Assembly (NCBI GenBank): GCA_902790935.1
Contig: CADATP010000017.1
Span: forward strand, 1-37,933
DNA length: 37,933 bases
Reading direction: 5' to 3'
From: an uncultured Lachnospiraceae bacterium
GTDB taxonomy: Bacteria > Bacillota > Clostridia > Lachnospirales > Lachnospiraceae
Shown: positions 6,715-15,288 of the stretch, in pieces
How the letters are laid out: each line of letters opens with the position of its first letter
Position numbering within the stretch: the stretch's first letter is position 1
The notes under the pieces: generated by a model
What the model was told of the DNA's origin: nothing
What the model saw: only the letters and a program-made list of their open reading frames with translations
Database searches by the model: none
Made by a program: the position numbers and the translations under genes

Positions 6715-8007
6715 TTATTTATAATAGTCAAATGAATGGCCGTACATTCTAACGGTGTCGCCGTCGGAAATACCAAGCTGTTCAAGCTGTTCAAGCATTC
6801 CCTGATCCTTAAGGAAATCCTGGAAGAATTTAAATCCTTTTTCGGATTCAAGATTTGTATATCCCAGCATCTTTTCAATCCTGGGCCCTTCGATAACGTA
6901 CTCGTCAGTCTCATCATCGTAATATACGGTGTAGGGCTCGTCAGATACGGCAAGAGCTATCTCGGGATCGTATTCCTGTTCAAATACGGTAGGTTCACCG
7001 CCTATAGTTTCAAGCTTCTCGCTAATAGCATAAAGAAGCTCCTTAACTCCCTGACCGGTTACAGCTGATATAGGGAAAACAGGAACACCCATACCCTTTT
7101 CGAATACTTCTTTTATTTTTGCAACCGGGTCTTCACCATCTGCATAAATGGCATCTATTTTATTTGCAACAATGATCTGAGGTCTATTAGCGATATCAGC
7201 ATTGTACTTTTCAAGTTCGTTATTTATAGCCTTAATATCTTCGATAGGATCTCTGCCTTCCGTACCGGCAGCATCAACTATATGAACAAGAAGTCTTGTT
7301 CTCTCGATATGTCTTAAGAACTCATGTCCAAGTCCTATTCCTTCGGAAGCTCCCTCTATAAGTCCGGGTATATCGGCTATAACAAAGCCCTTACCTCCGT
7401 CCATATCAACAACACCTAAATTGGGATTGAGGGTTGTGAAATGGTAATTGGCTATCTTGGGTCTGGCATTGGTAACTCTTGAAAGGAAAGTTGATTTGCC
7501 AACATTAGGGAATCCCACGAGTCCTACATCAGCTATAACTTTAAGCTCAAGAATCACTTCAAGTTCCTTTGATTCCTGACCGGGCTGTGCATACTTGGGT
7601 GCCTGCATGGTAGGTGTTGCGTAATGCTGGTTACCCTTGCCTCCGCGTCCGCCCTTAAGAATAGTGTACTCACGGGTATCTCCGCTCATATCCACAATAA
7701 CCTTGCCGGACTGTGCTTCCTTGACAACAGTACCCTGAGGAACCGTAAGAACAATATCCTCTCCGTCTTTACCGCGGCAGTTCTTTTTACCGCCTTCTTC
7801 TCCGTTTTGAGCCTTATACTTGTGGACATGACGGAACTCGGAAAGTGTATTGAGGCCTTCATCAATTTTTAGTATTACGTCACCGCCCTTACCGCCGTCT
7901 CCGCCGTCGGGGCCACCGTTTGTAACGTATTTTTCGCGTCTGAAGGAAACGTGTCCGTCTCCGCCTTTACCGCTGATTATAACAATCTTCGCTCTGTCCG
8001 CAAACAT
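6715..8007 (-). CDS. obgE: GTPase Obg/CgtA
   Basis: A 430-residue essential GTPase acting in 50S subunit maturation and stringent-response control. The N-terminal glycine-rich Obg fold covers residues 1-158 (ISGKGGDGHVSFRREKYV, GGPDGGDGGKGGDV). The G domain has a P-loop at 165-172 (GFPNVGKS), switch region ADIPGLIEGASEG and the NKID specificity motif. The C-terminal OCT domain ends in DGDTVRMYGHSFDYYK. I chose ATG 8007 (MFADRAKIVI) because AAGGAG lies upstream and it matches the family start; the 20 extra codons of the longer frame are unrelated and reach towards the rpmA terminator. Transcription may come from read-through of that terminator, as no clear separate promoter is visible. Confidence 0.97.
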   Translation of the reverse strand: MFADRAKIVIISGKGGDGHVSFRREKYVTNGGPDGGDGGKGGDVILKIDEGLNTLSEFRHVHKYKAQNGEEGGKKNCRGKDGEDIVLTVPQGTVVKEAQSGKVIVDMSGDTREYTILKGGRGGKGNQHYATPTMQAPKYAQPGQESKELEVILELKVIADVGLVGFPNVGKSTFLSRVTNARPKIANYHFTTLNPNLGVVDMDGGKGFVIADIPGLIEGASEGIGLGHEFLRHIERTRLLVHIVDAAGTEGRDPIEDIKAINNELEKYNADIANRPQIIVANKIDAIYADGEDPVAKIKEVFEKGMGVPVFPISAVTGQGVKELLYAISEKLETIGGEPTVFEQEYDPEIALAVSDEPYTVYYDDETDEYVIEGPRIEKMLGYTNLESEKGFKFFQDFLKDQGMLEQLEQLGISDGDTVRMYGHSFDYYK

Positions 8008-8052
8008 AACTAACTCCTTATGTAACCGGCTTAATAAGCCACTAAAGTTGCG

Positions 8053-8086
8053 AAAAAAAAGCTCCAAACATTTGAATGTCTGGAGC
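8053..8086 (-). terminator. Intrinsic terminator after rpmA
   Basis: On the minus strand an 11-bp stem (8076-8086 with 8061-8071, one G-U pair) and a 4-nt loop are followed by eight T residues (complement of 8053-8060). The G-U pair would be A-C on the other strand, which fixes direction. It separates rplU-prp-rpmA from obgE. Confidence 0.88.
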
Positions 8087-8097
8087 CTTGTAATAAT

Positions 8098-8382
8098 TTA
8101 CTGCTCTACGGGATAAACAGAAGCCTGCTTCTTGTCTCTGCCCTTTCTCTCGAAACGAAGTACTCCGTCGGTAAGTGCAAACAAAGTATCATCTCCGCCG
8201 ATTCCAACATTCACACCGGGGTGAATCTTAGTTCCGCGCTGTCTGTAGAGAATGTTTCCGGCCTTAACGAACTGACCGTCTGCACGCTTAGCGCCAAGTC
8301 TCTTGGACTCAGAGTCTCTACCGTTCTTGGTGGAACCAACACCCTTTTTATGAGCGAAAAACTGAAGGCTTAAATTCAGCAT
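8098..8382 (-). CDS. rpmA: 50S ribosomal protein L27 with cleavable N-terminal extension
   Basis: A 94-residue ribosomal protein L27. After the leader MLNLSLQFF comes [21 protein letters not shown], the normal mature start that reaches the peptidyl-transferase centre. The leader matches the Firmicutes motif cut by the cysteine protease Prp between Phe and Ala (LQFF/AHKKG), and prp is the gene immediately upstream. AAGGAGG lies 9 nt before the ATG. It ends the rplU-prp-rpmA unit, 11 nt before the intrinsic terminator. Confidence 0.98.
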   Translation of the reverse strand: MLNLSLQFFAHKKGVGSTKNGRDSESKRLGAKRADGQFVKAGNILYRQRGTKIHPGVNVGIGGDDTLFALTDGVLRFERKGRDKKQASVYPVEQ

Positions 8383-8386
8383 TATA

Positions 8387-8728
8387 TTATACCTCCTTAA
8401 AGTTTACTGTTAAATTCTTACCATACTGCTTACTGTATTCAGTTAAGGATAAAACATAGGAATCCAAAAGGATAACCGAGCTTTCCTTAAGGGAGGATTC
8501 GATAACGCATTTAAGAAATCCGTCCTCTTCATTTTGCGTAATGGTAAGCTTTTCGCCAGCGACTTCGGTAAGTCCGTTGACAACATTGGAAGTCAACGCC
8601 GAAATAGCCGCGCAGAGGATATCCGGTTCATATTTACCGAATCTCTTTTTGGCGAATCCGGCATGTCCAAACAAAACAAATCCTTTGTATGAACCATGCT
8701 CATCTTTTTCAATAGTGACTGTAGTCAT
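8387..8728 (-). CDS. prp: Ribosomal-processing cysteine protease Prp
   Basis: A 113-residue protein of the former DUF464/YsxB family, now known as Prp, which removes the N-terminal extension of L27. Catalytic residues expected from Staphylococcus Prp are visible: His22 in GHAGF and a Cys at position 39 in [20 protein letters not shown]. It sits between rplU and rpmA as in other Firmicutes, 2 nt after the rplU stop and 4 nt before rpmA, so substrate and protease are made from one transcript. Confidence 0.95.
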   Translation of the reverse strand: MTTVTIEKDEHGSYKGFVLFGHAGFAKKRFGKYEPDILCAAISALTSNVVNGLTEVAGEKLTITQNEEDGFLKCVIESSLKESSVILLDSYVLSLTEYSKQYGKNLTVNFKEV

Positions 8729-8730
8729 TA

Positions 8731-9033
8731 TTAAGCCTCGATCTTGTCGATCTTAACCTGAGTGTAAGGCTGTCTGTGACCGTTCTTCTTGTGATAGCCG
8801 GACTTTCTCTTGTATCTGTAAACAACAACCTTCTTACCACGTCCCTGCTCAACTACGGTAGCAGAAACCTTAGCCTTGGCTGCATCAGATCCGACAACAA
8901 GCTTTCCGTCACTTACTGCTAAAACATCTAAAGAAACAGTATCACCCTCAGCTGCGTCGATCTTCTCGATCTTAACGAGATCGCCCTCTGAAACCTTATA
9001 CTGTTTTCCGCCTGTTGCAATAATTGCGTACAT
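8731..9033 (-). CDS. rplU: 50S ribosomal protein L21
   Basis: A 100-residue L21 protein: [18 protein letters not shown] at the start and [21 protein letters not shown] at the end are universal L21 signatures. It binds 23S rRNA in the large subunit. A strong AGGAGG site precedes the ATG. It is the first gene of rplU-prp-rpmA and is preceded by a structured leader and a near-consensus promoter. Confidence 0.98.
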   Translation of the reverse strand: MYAIIATGGKQYKVSEGDLVKIEKIDAAEGDTVSLDVLAVSDGKLVVGSDAAKAKVSATVVEQGRGKKVVVYRYKRKSGYHKKNGHRQPYTQVKIDKIEA

Positions 9034-9151
9034 AAATAGGCACCTCCTTTTTCATGATATGGCCATGAAGTATGCTATCGGCCTTTTAAACGCTAACTTC
9101 GGTGGTATCCAAGAGGACACACTTCTACCTCATTAAGCGGCATACTCAAGT
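9034..9151 (-). ncRNA. L21-type 5' leader of rplU
   Basis: The transcript from the promoter at 9152-9180 has an untranslated leader of about 110 nt. AGTATGC near its 5' end (complement of 9140-9146) pairs with GCATACT (complement of 9069-9075), giving a closing stem placed just upstream of the ribosome-binding site. Rfam-type L21 leaders, thought to mediate autoregulation by L21, sit in this position in Firmicutes. Assignment to that family is by position and fold only. Confidence 0.55.
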
Positions 9152-9180
9152 ATCATAGCAGAGGTGCCAAATTATGTCAA
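9152..9180 (-). promoter_or_regulatory. Promoter of rplU-prp-rpmA
   Basis: On the minus strand TTGACA (complement of 9175-9180), a 17-bp spacer and TATGAT (complement of 9152-9157). This is a near-consensus housekeeping promoter, as expected for a ribosomal protein operon. Confidence 0.82.
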
Positions 9181-9220
9181 TAAAATTTGTGTATTTTTTC
9201 CAAGTAATTTACTAAAAAAC

Positions 9221-9850
9221 TTATGCCTGCTTGAAAGCTTCGAAATCTTCCACATACTGGCAGATAAGCTTTACGCAGCCTTCAACCCCAAGCTTTGAGG
9301 AATTGATGCAAAGGTCATAGGAATCGCTTCTGCCCCATTTTTTAGATGTGTAGTAATTGTAATAGCTCTGGCGCTGTTTATCCTTTTTAATCATCATATC
9401 GCGGGCTTTTTTCTCATCGATATTGAAGCGCTCCATGATGTGCTTTACCTTATAATCATCATCGCCAAAAATGAAAAGCTTTACACAGTTGGGATTATCG
9501 TTAAGTGCGTAGTCGGCGCAGCGTCCTACAATAACGCAGGGGCCCTCCTCAGCGATTTTCTTGATAGCATCAAACTGAGCAAGGAAAACCTTATGGCTTA
9601 TAGGCATATCAGAGTAAGATGCCGAGTTGTAACCAAATGAATAGGTATCCATTACAAGGTTGTAAAGGAAAGAATTGGTAGGTCTCTCGTCGTGGTTTTG
9701 AAGCATTTCCTCACAGAAACCGCTCTCCTTGGCTGCTCTTGTCAAAAGCTCTTTGTCGTAAAAAGGAATACCGAGCCTTTCAGCAAGCTTTTCACCGATT
9801 TCTCTTCCTTCTGAGCCAAACTGTCTTCCGATTGTTATTATAGTATTCAT
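9221..9850 (-). CDS. Cytidylate kinase-like family protein
   Basis: A 209-residue protein of the cytidylate kinase-like group. It begins MNTIITIGRQFGSEGREIGEKLAERLGIPFYDKELL, with the modified P-loop GSEGREIG in place of a classical GxxGxGKS. GPCVIVGRCADYAL and an Arg/Lys-rich lid region (KDKQRQSYYNYYTSKKWG) follow. The family resembles CMP kinase but its substrate is not established and it is distinct from Cmk. It is a monocistronic unit with a strong promoter of its own. Confidence 0.85.
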   Translation of the reverse strand: MNTIITIGRQFGSEGREIGEKLAERLGIPFYDKELLTRAAKESGFCEEMLQNHDERPTNSFLYNLVMDTYSFGYNSASYSDMPISHKVFLAQFDAIKKIAEEGPCVIVGRCADYALNDNPNCVKLFIFGDDDYKVKHIMERFNIDEKKARDMMIKKDKQRQSYYNYYTSKKWGRSDSYDLCINSSKLGVEGCVKLICQYVEDFEAFKQA

Positions 9851-9902
9851 AAAGCACCTGCCTTTCCGGGATAAAGATCTTCCCGAGTTTGGTTATATAT
9901 GA

Positions 9903-9931
9903 ATTATAATGTATTTTGCACAAATTTTCAA
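9903..9931 (-). promoter_or_regulatory. Promoter of the cytidylate kinase-like gene
   Basis: On the minus strand TTGAAA (complement of 9926-9931), a 17-bp spacer and a perfect TATAAT (complement of 9903-9908). The start would lie about 45 nt upstream of the ATG at 9850. Confidence 0.8.
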
Positions 9932-9974
9932 TTAAAAATGAAAGTTTTTCGTAAAATTGATACAATTTGTTGAT

Positions 9975-10874
9975 TTATTTAAGTATTTCGAGAAGATGTT
10001 TAAAATACTCGGGAAGCGGAGCATCAGTTTCGATATATTCGCCGCTTGCAGGGTGTTTAAAGCCCAAAATCTTAGCATGCAGGCACTGCCCTTCAAGCTT
10101 ATAGGGAGCTTTCAAAGAAGAATATACCGAATCTCCCAACAAAGGATGTCCAATAGAAGCCATATGTACTCTTATCTGATGGGTTCTGCCTGTTTCAAGT
10201 TTACATTCAATATAAGTGTATTTTTCAAATCTTTTAAGGACTTTAATATGGGTAATCGCTTCTTTTCCGTCGGGCCGTATAGCCATCTTTTTTCTGTCGG
10301 AGGGATTTCTACCTATTGGCTTATTGATCGTAAGCTCGTCTTCTTTTAGTACGCCGTAACAGATGGCATGATATCTTCTTGTTATGGAATGCTCCTTAAG
10401 CTGCGCAGCTATGCTGGTGTGTGCCGCATCGTTTTTACAGGCTATTACAGACCCGGTAGTATCCATATCAATGCGGTGTACTATTCCGGGGCGAAGGATG
10501 CCGTTGATCCCGGATAAAGAGCCCTTGCAATGATACATCAGGGCATTTACAAGGGTACCGCTAAAATGTCCGGCTGCCGGATGAACCACCATTCCCTTAG
10601 GCTTATTAACGACGATAACATCCGAATCCTCGTACAAAATATCCAGTGGAATATCCTCGGGTACAATATCGGGAGTCTTAGCCTCGGGAATTTCAAATTC
10701 TATCTCGTCACCCTCTGAAAGATTGAAACTTGGCTTAACTTTTTTACCGCCAACCGTAACAAGTCCATCTTTGATCAGTCCGGCAATATATGATCTTGTA
10801 AGTCCTTCGCAAAAAATGGGGATGCATTTGTCAATGCGCTCCCCATCCATCTCTTCGGAAACTATTAATTTCAT
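9975..10874 (-). CDS. rluD: RluD-family 23S rRNA pseudouridine synthase
   Basis: A 299-residue RluA/RluD-family enzyme. An N-terminal S4 RNA-binding domain covers about residues 10-75 (ERIDKCIPIFCEGLTRSYIAGLIKDG). The catalytic domain carries GILRPGIVHRIDMDTTGSV with the nucleophilic Asp in HRID, then TRRYHAICYG and GRTHQIRVHMASIGHPLLGD. The start overlaps the lspA stop by one base (TAATG), the common lspA-rluD arrangement. Genus-level specificity (positions 1911/1915/1917) is inferred from family and context. Confidence 0.92.
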   Translation of the reverse strand: MKLIVSEEMDGERIDKCIPIFCEGLTRSYIAGLIKDGLVTVGGKKVKPSFNLSEGDEIEFEIPEAKTPDIVPEDIPLDILYEDSDVIVVNKPKGMVVHPAAGHFSGTLVNALMYHCKGSLSGINGILRPGIVHRIDMDTTGSVIACKNDAAHTSIAAQLKEHSITRRYHAICYGVLKEDELTINKPIGRNPSDRKKMAIRPDGKEAITHIKVLKRFEKYTYIECKLETGRTHQIRVHMASIGHPLLGDSVYSSLKAPYKLEGQCLHAKILGFKHPASGEYIETDAPLPEYFKHLLEILK

Positions 10875-11416
10875 TATTTCTCCATGTCTCTGTAACGATT
10901 CTGTTTAAACTTAAGAAACTCAAGGTCATTTTCCTTATATACGAAAAGGAAAAGAATAAACAGACCGATAACGCCGATAACAACGCAGCAATCCGCAAAA
11001 TTAAATATGGGAAAATGAATAAGTACAAATGAAATAAAGTCTACAACATAATCAAATCTGAAACGGTCGATCATATTTCCGATACCGCCGGCAACAACCA
11101 TAGCAAAGAAGATATTTGCAGGGATGAACTTGCGTTTAAGAGGAAGTTTAAATATCAAAAAGACTATTAGCGCCATAAACACAAAGCCCACAAGAAGTAT
11201 GAAAATCTTCTGGTTTTGAAGCATACCGAAGGCAGAACCTCTGTTTTCAAGATAATCAAACTCAAGTACATTGGGAATAAGCACAAAAGCTTCATTGTCT
11301 TTTAAAGTCCTGATTACAGAAGCCTTAATAATCTGATCAAGAGCAATAAGTACTCCAAGAATGATCAGGTCCATAAGTATAACAATTTTTCTGGAATAAT
11401 GATTCTTCTTTTCCAT
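10874..11416 (-). CDS. lspA: Lipoprotein signal peptidase
   Basis: A 180-residue integral-membrane aspartyl protease that cleaves prolipoprotein signal peptides. There are four hydrophobic segments, the motif DQIIKASV near residues 27-34, ENRGSAFGML at 57-66, catalytic Asp117 in GGIGNMIDR and Asp142 in FNFADCCVVIG. I chose ATG 11416 because GGAG lies 7 nt upstream; the alternative TTG at 11428 overlaps that site. A likely substrate, the DacA-like lipoprotein, is encoded nearby. Translation is coupled to rluD. Confidence 0.95.
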   Translation of the reverse strand: MEKKNHYSRKIVILMDLIILGVLIALDQIIKASVIRTLKDNEAFVLIPNVLEFDYLENRGSAFGMLQNQKIFILLVGFVFMALIVFLIFKLPLKRKFIPANIFFAMVVAGGIGNMIDRFRFDYVVDFISFVLIHFPIFNFADCCVVIGVIGLFILFLFVYKENDLEFLKFKQNRYRDMEK

Positions 11417-11437
11417 TTTTATCTCCAAATCTGCGCT

Positions 11438-12544
11438 TTATAAACCGTTTTCTTCATCAAAATTAATCTCACTTAATGCATCAAGTATCTCTGAGTCAGA
11501 AACGGTATCATCGATAACAGCCTTACCGATCTTTTTTAAAAGAATAAATCTTATATGTCCCGCATCCATCTTTTTATCGGACTTTGTAAGCTCCAAAACC
11601 TTTTCCATATCGAGTTTGTCGACAGATATGGGTAGATTAAAGGGAACAAACATATCTCTTATTTCATAGTATTCGTCCTTGGTAAGGAGGTCCTTTTTCC
11701 AGGAAATGAAAGCAGCGCAGACGCAACCCAAAGCAACGCATTCTCCATGATAAAGAGTAAAGTCCATATACTTTTCGATGGCATGTCCGATGGTGTGTCC
11801 AAAATTGAGGAGGGCTCTTTCACCTTTTTCCGTAGGATCTTTTTCGACAATAGCTCTCTTGATATCACAGCTTCTGGAGATCATCTCTTCAAGCACAGCC
11901 GGATCCTTTTCACAGATCTCGTACAGATTGTCGATAAGCCAGGTGTAGAAAAATTCATCTCTTATAAGGCCGTATTTCATAACCTCCGCAAAACCGGAAA
12001 AATACTGTCTGTCGGGAAGGGTTTTGATAGTGGACATATTCATATAAACAAGTCTTGGCATCTTAAAGGCACCGATCATATTTTTATATCCGTCAAAATC
12101 AACACCGGTCTTTCCGCCAACAGAGCTGTCAACCTGCGCAAGAAGAGTTGTGGGAATCTGGATAAAGTCGATTCCTCTAAGATATGTAGCTGCAGCGTAT
12201 CCCGTCATATCTCCGACAACGCCGCCACCCAATGCAACAAGAATATCCTTACGGTCAAAATGCTCTTTAATAAGAAACTTATAGAGCTCTTTTATATTGT
12301 CCAATGTTTTATTGTCTTCGCCGGCGGGAAATACGTACTTAACACATTTAGCAGAAACCTCTTTTAAGCAGCTAACCATTTCCTCACCGTACAAAGGATC
12401 GACATTGGAATCGGTAACTACGCATATCTTACGCTTTCCAAGTTCGAGGCTTTCGATCTCGGAAGGCAGATCTTTAAATCCGTCCGTAATAACAATATCA
12501 TAGCAGGGCTTTTTGTTGTATGAAACAGTCATTCTCAGGGGCAT
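11438..12544 (-). CDS. aroB: 3-dehydroquinate synthase
   Basis: A 368-residue NAD- and metal-dependent enzyme of the shikimate pathway, converting DAHP to 3-dehydroquinate. Visible motifs are PAGEDNKTLDNI, ALGGGVVGDMTGYAAATYLRG (nucleotide binding), IPTTLLAQVDSSVGGKTGVD, metal ligands in the GHTIGHAIEKY and LYHGECVALGCV segments, and KSDKKMDAGHIRFILL. Full family length. It lies directly after a terminator that closes the sepF transcript and just upstream of lspA, an unlinked function. No other shikimate genes are in the window. Confidence 0.96.
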   Translation of the reverse strand: MPLRMTVSYNKKPCYDIVITDGFKDLPSEIESLELGKRKICVVTDSNVDPLYGEEMVSCLKEVSAKCVKYVFPAGEDNKTLDNIKELYKFLIKEHFDRKDILVALGGGVVGDMTGYAAATYLRGIDFIQIPTTLLAQVDSSVGGKTGVDFDGYKNMIGAFKMPRLVYMNMSTIKTLPDRQYFSGFAEVMKYGLIRDEFFYTWLIDNLYEICEKDPAVLEEMISRSCDIKRAIVEKDPTEKGERALLNFGHTIGHAIEKYMDFTLYHGECVALGCVCAAFISWKKDLLTKDEYYEIRDMFVPFNLPISVDKLDMEKVLELTKSDKKMDAGHIRFILLKKIGKAVIDDTVSDSEILDALSEINFDEENGL

Positions 12545-12555
12545 GATATATCTCC

Positions 12556-12588
12556 AAAAAATGAGAACTTCCCTTGTAGGAAGCTCTC
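12556..12588 (-). terminator. Intrinsic terminator after sepF
   Basis: A 10-bp stem (12579-12588 with 12563-12572, one G-U pair on the minus strand) with a 6-nt loop is followed on the minus strand by A then six T residues. It marks the end of the long mutS-to-sepF run. Confidence 0.85.
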
Positions 12589-12620
12589 TTACCTAACAGG
12601 CATATTCTTTTAAGTAAGTA

Positions 12621-13127
12621 TTAATTCTCAAAATCCTTAGTTCCCATACCGATTCCGGAATCGGTAGTAGCTCCGGAAATATATACAGCTTCGGGAGTGA
12701 TAACAAATACGAATTTTGAAATAGATTCAAAATGAGCTTTAAGTGAATAACAAACACCGGTTACAAAGTCAACTATACGCTGAGCAAGAGCACTGTTGAT
12801 TCCCTCTAAATTAAGGACAACACTTCTTCCCTCAAGAAGAGCATCTGCAATCTGAAGAGCCTCTTCAAAAGTGGTGGGCTTGATTACGCAAACTTCCATA
12901 TTATTCATGTCCTTTCCTTTCTTTGAACCGCCTGAAGATTTGCCGGTCATAGGTGATAAAAAGCTTCTTGTCTTTTTCTCATTGTCTGAAAAATCGCCTG
13001 CAGGAGCATCTGACTTGCGGGATGACTTAGGAGCGGCGTCATAATCGTCGTAGTCATCGTAATCGTCATAATCTTCTTCTTCGTTGTTCATCTTAAAAGC
13101 ATTAATAATACTATCGAACTTACCCAT
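12621..13127 (-). CDS. sepF: Cell division protein SepF
   Basis: A 168-residue FtsZ-binding protein that bundles FtsZ and tethers the Z-ring to the membrane. The N-terminal amphipathic stretch MGKFDSIINAFKM is the membrane-targeting helix. An acidic linker with a DYD repeat follows. The conserved SepF domain is at about residues 75-155 (VCVIKPTTFEEALQIADALLEGRSVVLNLEGI, AQRIVDFVTGVCYSL, FVFVITPEAVYISG). Start chosen at ATG 13127 with GGAGG 6 nt upstream; a TTG 12 nt earlier overlaps that site. It follows yggS, as in most Firmicutes. Confidence 0.95.
   Translation of the reverse strand: MGKFDSIINAFKMNNEEEDYDDYDDYDDYDAAPKSSRKSDAPAGDFSDNEKKTRSFLSPMTGKSSGGSKKGKDMNNMEVCVIKPTTFEEALQIADALLEGRSVVLNLEGINSALAQRIVDFVTGVCYSLKAHFESISKFVFVITPEAVYISGATTDSGIGMGTKDFEN
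13038..13073 (-). repeat. Four tandem 9-bp units encoding the DYD repeat of SepF
   Basis: Four adjacent 9-mers (GTCATAATC, GTCGTAGTC, ATCGTAATC, GTCATAATC on the plus strand) each encode Asp-Tyr-Asp in the SepF linker. Third-position variation shows they are old enough to have drifted. Confidence 0.8.
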
Positions 13128-13158
13128 CTTGTCCTCCAAAAATATATTTATAAAAAGG

Positions 13159-13851
13159 CTAAATTGTATAATTTCTCTCTCCGAAAATACCGGTTCCTAC
13201 TCTTACGTAAGTAGCCCCTTCTTCTATGGCAACTTCGTAATCCCCCGTCATACCCATTGACAATTCGCCCATAGAATTATTATCTGTGTTTTGGGCTTCT
13301 ATGTCAACAAGCAATTGCTTTAAAGTGCTAAAATAAACGCGATTTTCTTCAGGATTTTCAGTATAAGGAGCAACGGTCATAAGCCCCTTTACGCAGATAC
13401 CGGGAAGCATCATCGCTTCCTTAACAAGCTCGGCGCTCTCCTTTAGATTTCCGCCCCATTTACTCTCTTCCCCGGAGGCATTTACCTCGATCAAAATATT
13501 CGAAGTAACACCGGCTTTAACCGATTCCTTGCTTATCTCCTGCGCAAGCCTTAAGGAATCAACACTGTGAATAAGATAAACCTTACCGACTATGTACTTT
13601 ACCTTGTTGCGCTGCAAGTGACCTATCATATGCCACCTGACGTCGGAAGGCATGGCAGGTATCTTCTCTACAAGTTCCTGCACATGATTCTCGCCAAAAT
13701 CCCTGGCACCGGCTTCGTAGGCCTCTTTAAGCATCTCTAAAGGCTTAGTCTTACTGACAGCGATAAGAGTAACATCATTTTCGCTTCTCCCGGCCTTCTT
13801 TGCGCATCTTTTAACATTTTCCAAAACTTTTTTATAATTCTCGGCAACCAT
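13159..13851 (-). CDS. yggS: YggS family PLP homeostasis protein
   Basis: A 230-residue single-domain PLP-binding protein (PLPBP/COG0325) that buffers free pyridoxal phosphate. PLP lysine is Lys34 in LIAVSKTKP. Other family motifs are DFGENHVQEL, WHMIGHLQRNKVKYI, IHSVDSLRLA, GLMTVAPYTE and LSMGMTGDYEVAIEEGATYVRVGTGIFG. It has no clear catalytic role. It lies upstream of sepF and directly abuts the HlyD-like gene (the ATG shares its base with that gene's stop region). Confidence 0.95.
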   Translation of the reverse strand: MVAENYKKVLENVKRCAKKAGRSENDVTLIAVSKTKPLEMLKEAYEAGARDFGENHVQELVEKIPAMPSDVRWHMIGHLQRNKVKYIVGKVYLIHSVDSLRLAQEISKESVKAGVTSNILIEVNASGEESKWGGNLKESAELVKEAMMLPGICVKGLMTVAPYTENPEENRVYFSTLKQLLVDIEAQNTDNNSMGELSMGMTGDYEVAIEEGATYVRVGTGIFGERNYTI

Positions 13852-15263
13852 TACTTTGACTGGCTGATAAACTGATCGTCCGATACAGAATCCGCATCAA
13901 GAGCGATATAATCGTAATACCTTAGTCCGTAAGCGGAATTTGACTTTACGATAGCATACTCACTGTTTTGGTAAAGTATCGTGATCTCTTTAAAATCAGC
14001 ATATCCTTTATTTATATTATAAACTCCTATAAGAGAGCCTTTATCATGTACAACGAAGGTCGTTTCGTCGTTTCCGAAAAGCACATCTCCCGCGCTTAAG
14101 ATGGAGTTATCTACATAATATACTCCTTTTTCCTCATCATAAGAATACACTTCAAGGCTGACTGCGCTCTTTGTCTTGGAGCCGTCCTCTCCGTATACCT
14201 GCATTAGCACGGTGTAAGTATTGTTTACATTTTCCGTAACATACTTTTCATCAATAAGATAAAATTCTTTTTCAGCAATGGCTGAGTTGGGGATCTTAAG
14301 TCCCTTTTCATCCTTTATAACAAGCTCAACATCAAGAAATCTGTCATCTACAAAGCTTATCAGGGAATTGGTAAATGAAAGGCAGAGGAAATATTCTCCG
14401 TCATTGTCAAGGACAGAGGCTTTTCCCCAACTTTCCGTCTGGTTTTTAAGGAACTTTACAAGGATGTAATCGTTCTCAACAAGAGATTCTGCCAGGGCCT
14501 TTGTCATAGGTATGACAAGTGACCAGTCCTCTCCGAGATTTATCTTGTATACCGTATCCTCTGCGGACCTGAGTTCATTGCTGAGAAGCTGAGTCCTTTG
14601 GTAATTCTGTTCCTTGAATACATCATTGGTAACCATCTCCGGAAGCATATCTTCGTATCCGTCATACCAATAGGAAACAATGCCCGTATTTCCGGCATAA
14701 GCATACTTTAAGCTGATTCCGCTGCTGGCAGCTGACGCAGATGTCATATTGTTTAAAAGCTTTGTATTGGCAAGCTTTAAAACAGTATTCTTAAGGGAAT
14801 ATTTGAAATTGTAAAGCTCTGAAAAATCAGCCGGGTCGTATCCGTGAACAAAATTGATGATATCTGTACGAAACTCCGATAATTCCCTGTCGGAAAGAGT
14901 ATTTTCCCCAAGAGACTGAGCTTCGATGAATTCATTCAAAGTTCCTGTCTCGTCTACGGTATAAACAAGATCTCCTACAGCAACCCTCTGTCCTTCCCTC
15001 GCCAGATAATTGACATATCCGGGAGCAGTATTACTGACAAGAAGCTCATCTCTTAAGATAACGCCTCTGTAGATTGTAGTGCTTGCAAGAGCGCCTTCTA
15101 CCACCTCATACCTGACGGTATGTGTTCTGCGGAGGTAGATTATACCTACAATGATAACGTAAACAAGAATTAGCAGGAATAAAATCAGCGTAATATTTAT
15201 TTGTCTTTTTTTTCTGAACCGAAAAACGTTATTTTCTTCGGATTCGTTAGTATTATTAGCCAA
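13851..15263 (-). CDS. HlyD-like membrane adaptor protein in the division cluster
   Basis: A 470-residue protein with a short basic cytoplasmic N-terminus (FRFRKKRQ), one membrane helix at about residues 22-43 and a large external domain. Residues 50-115 look like a split biotinyl-lipoyl/HlyD hairpin (TTIYRGVILRDELLVSNTAPGYVNYLAREGQRVAVGDLVYTVDETG). The C-terminus has a second domain resembling the CusB/HlyD family (VPNSAI-like IPNSAIAEKEFYLI). No partner ABC transporter or TolC-like gene is adjacent, and Gram-positive HlyD-like proteins at this position, beside yggS-sepF, are conserved in Clostridia. The role is unknown; an envelope or division role is inferred from context only. Confidence 0.75.
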   Translation of the reverse strand: MANNTNESEENNVFRFRKKRQINITLILFLLILVYVIIVGIIYLRRTHTVRYEVVEGALASTTIYRGVILRDELLVSNTAPGYVNYLAREGQRVAVGDLVYTVDETGTLNEFIEAQSLGENTLSDRELSEFRTDIINFVHGYDPADFSELYNFKYSLKNTVLKLANTKLLNNMTSASAASSGISLKYAYAGNTGIVSYWYDGYEDMLPEMVTNDVFKEQNYQRTQLLSNELRSAEDTVYKINLGEDWSLVIPMTKALAESLVENDYILVKFLKNQTESWGKASVLDNDGEYFLCLSFTNSLISFVDDRFLDVELVIKDEKGLKIPNSAIAEKEFYLIDEKYVTENVNNTYTVLMQVYGEDGSKTKSAVSLEVYSYDEEKGVYYVDNSILSAGDVLFGNDETTFVVHDKGSLIGVYNINKGYADFKEITILYQNSEYAIVKSNSAYGLRYYDYIALDADSVSDDQFISQSK

Positions 15264-15288
15264 TTTACGTACAAACCTTTTTTATATT

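Noticed and set aside
9039-9168. Pairing of GGCACCTC with the rplU ribosome-binding site GGAGGTGCC
   Set aside because: The 8-nt partner lies in the promoter spacer, upstream of the predicted start, so it would not be in the normal transcript.
11747-12367. 206-codon plus-strand frame opposite aroB
   Set aside because: Antisense shadow of a well-conserved enzyme; no ribosome-binding site or family resemblance.
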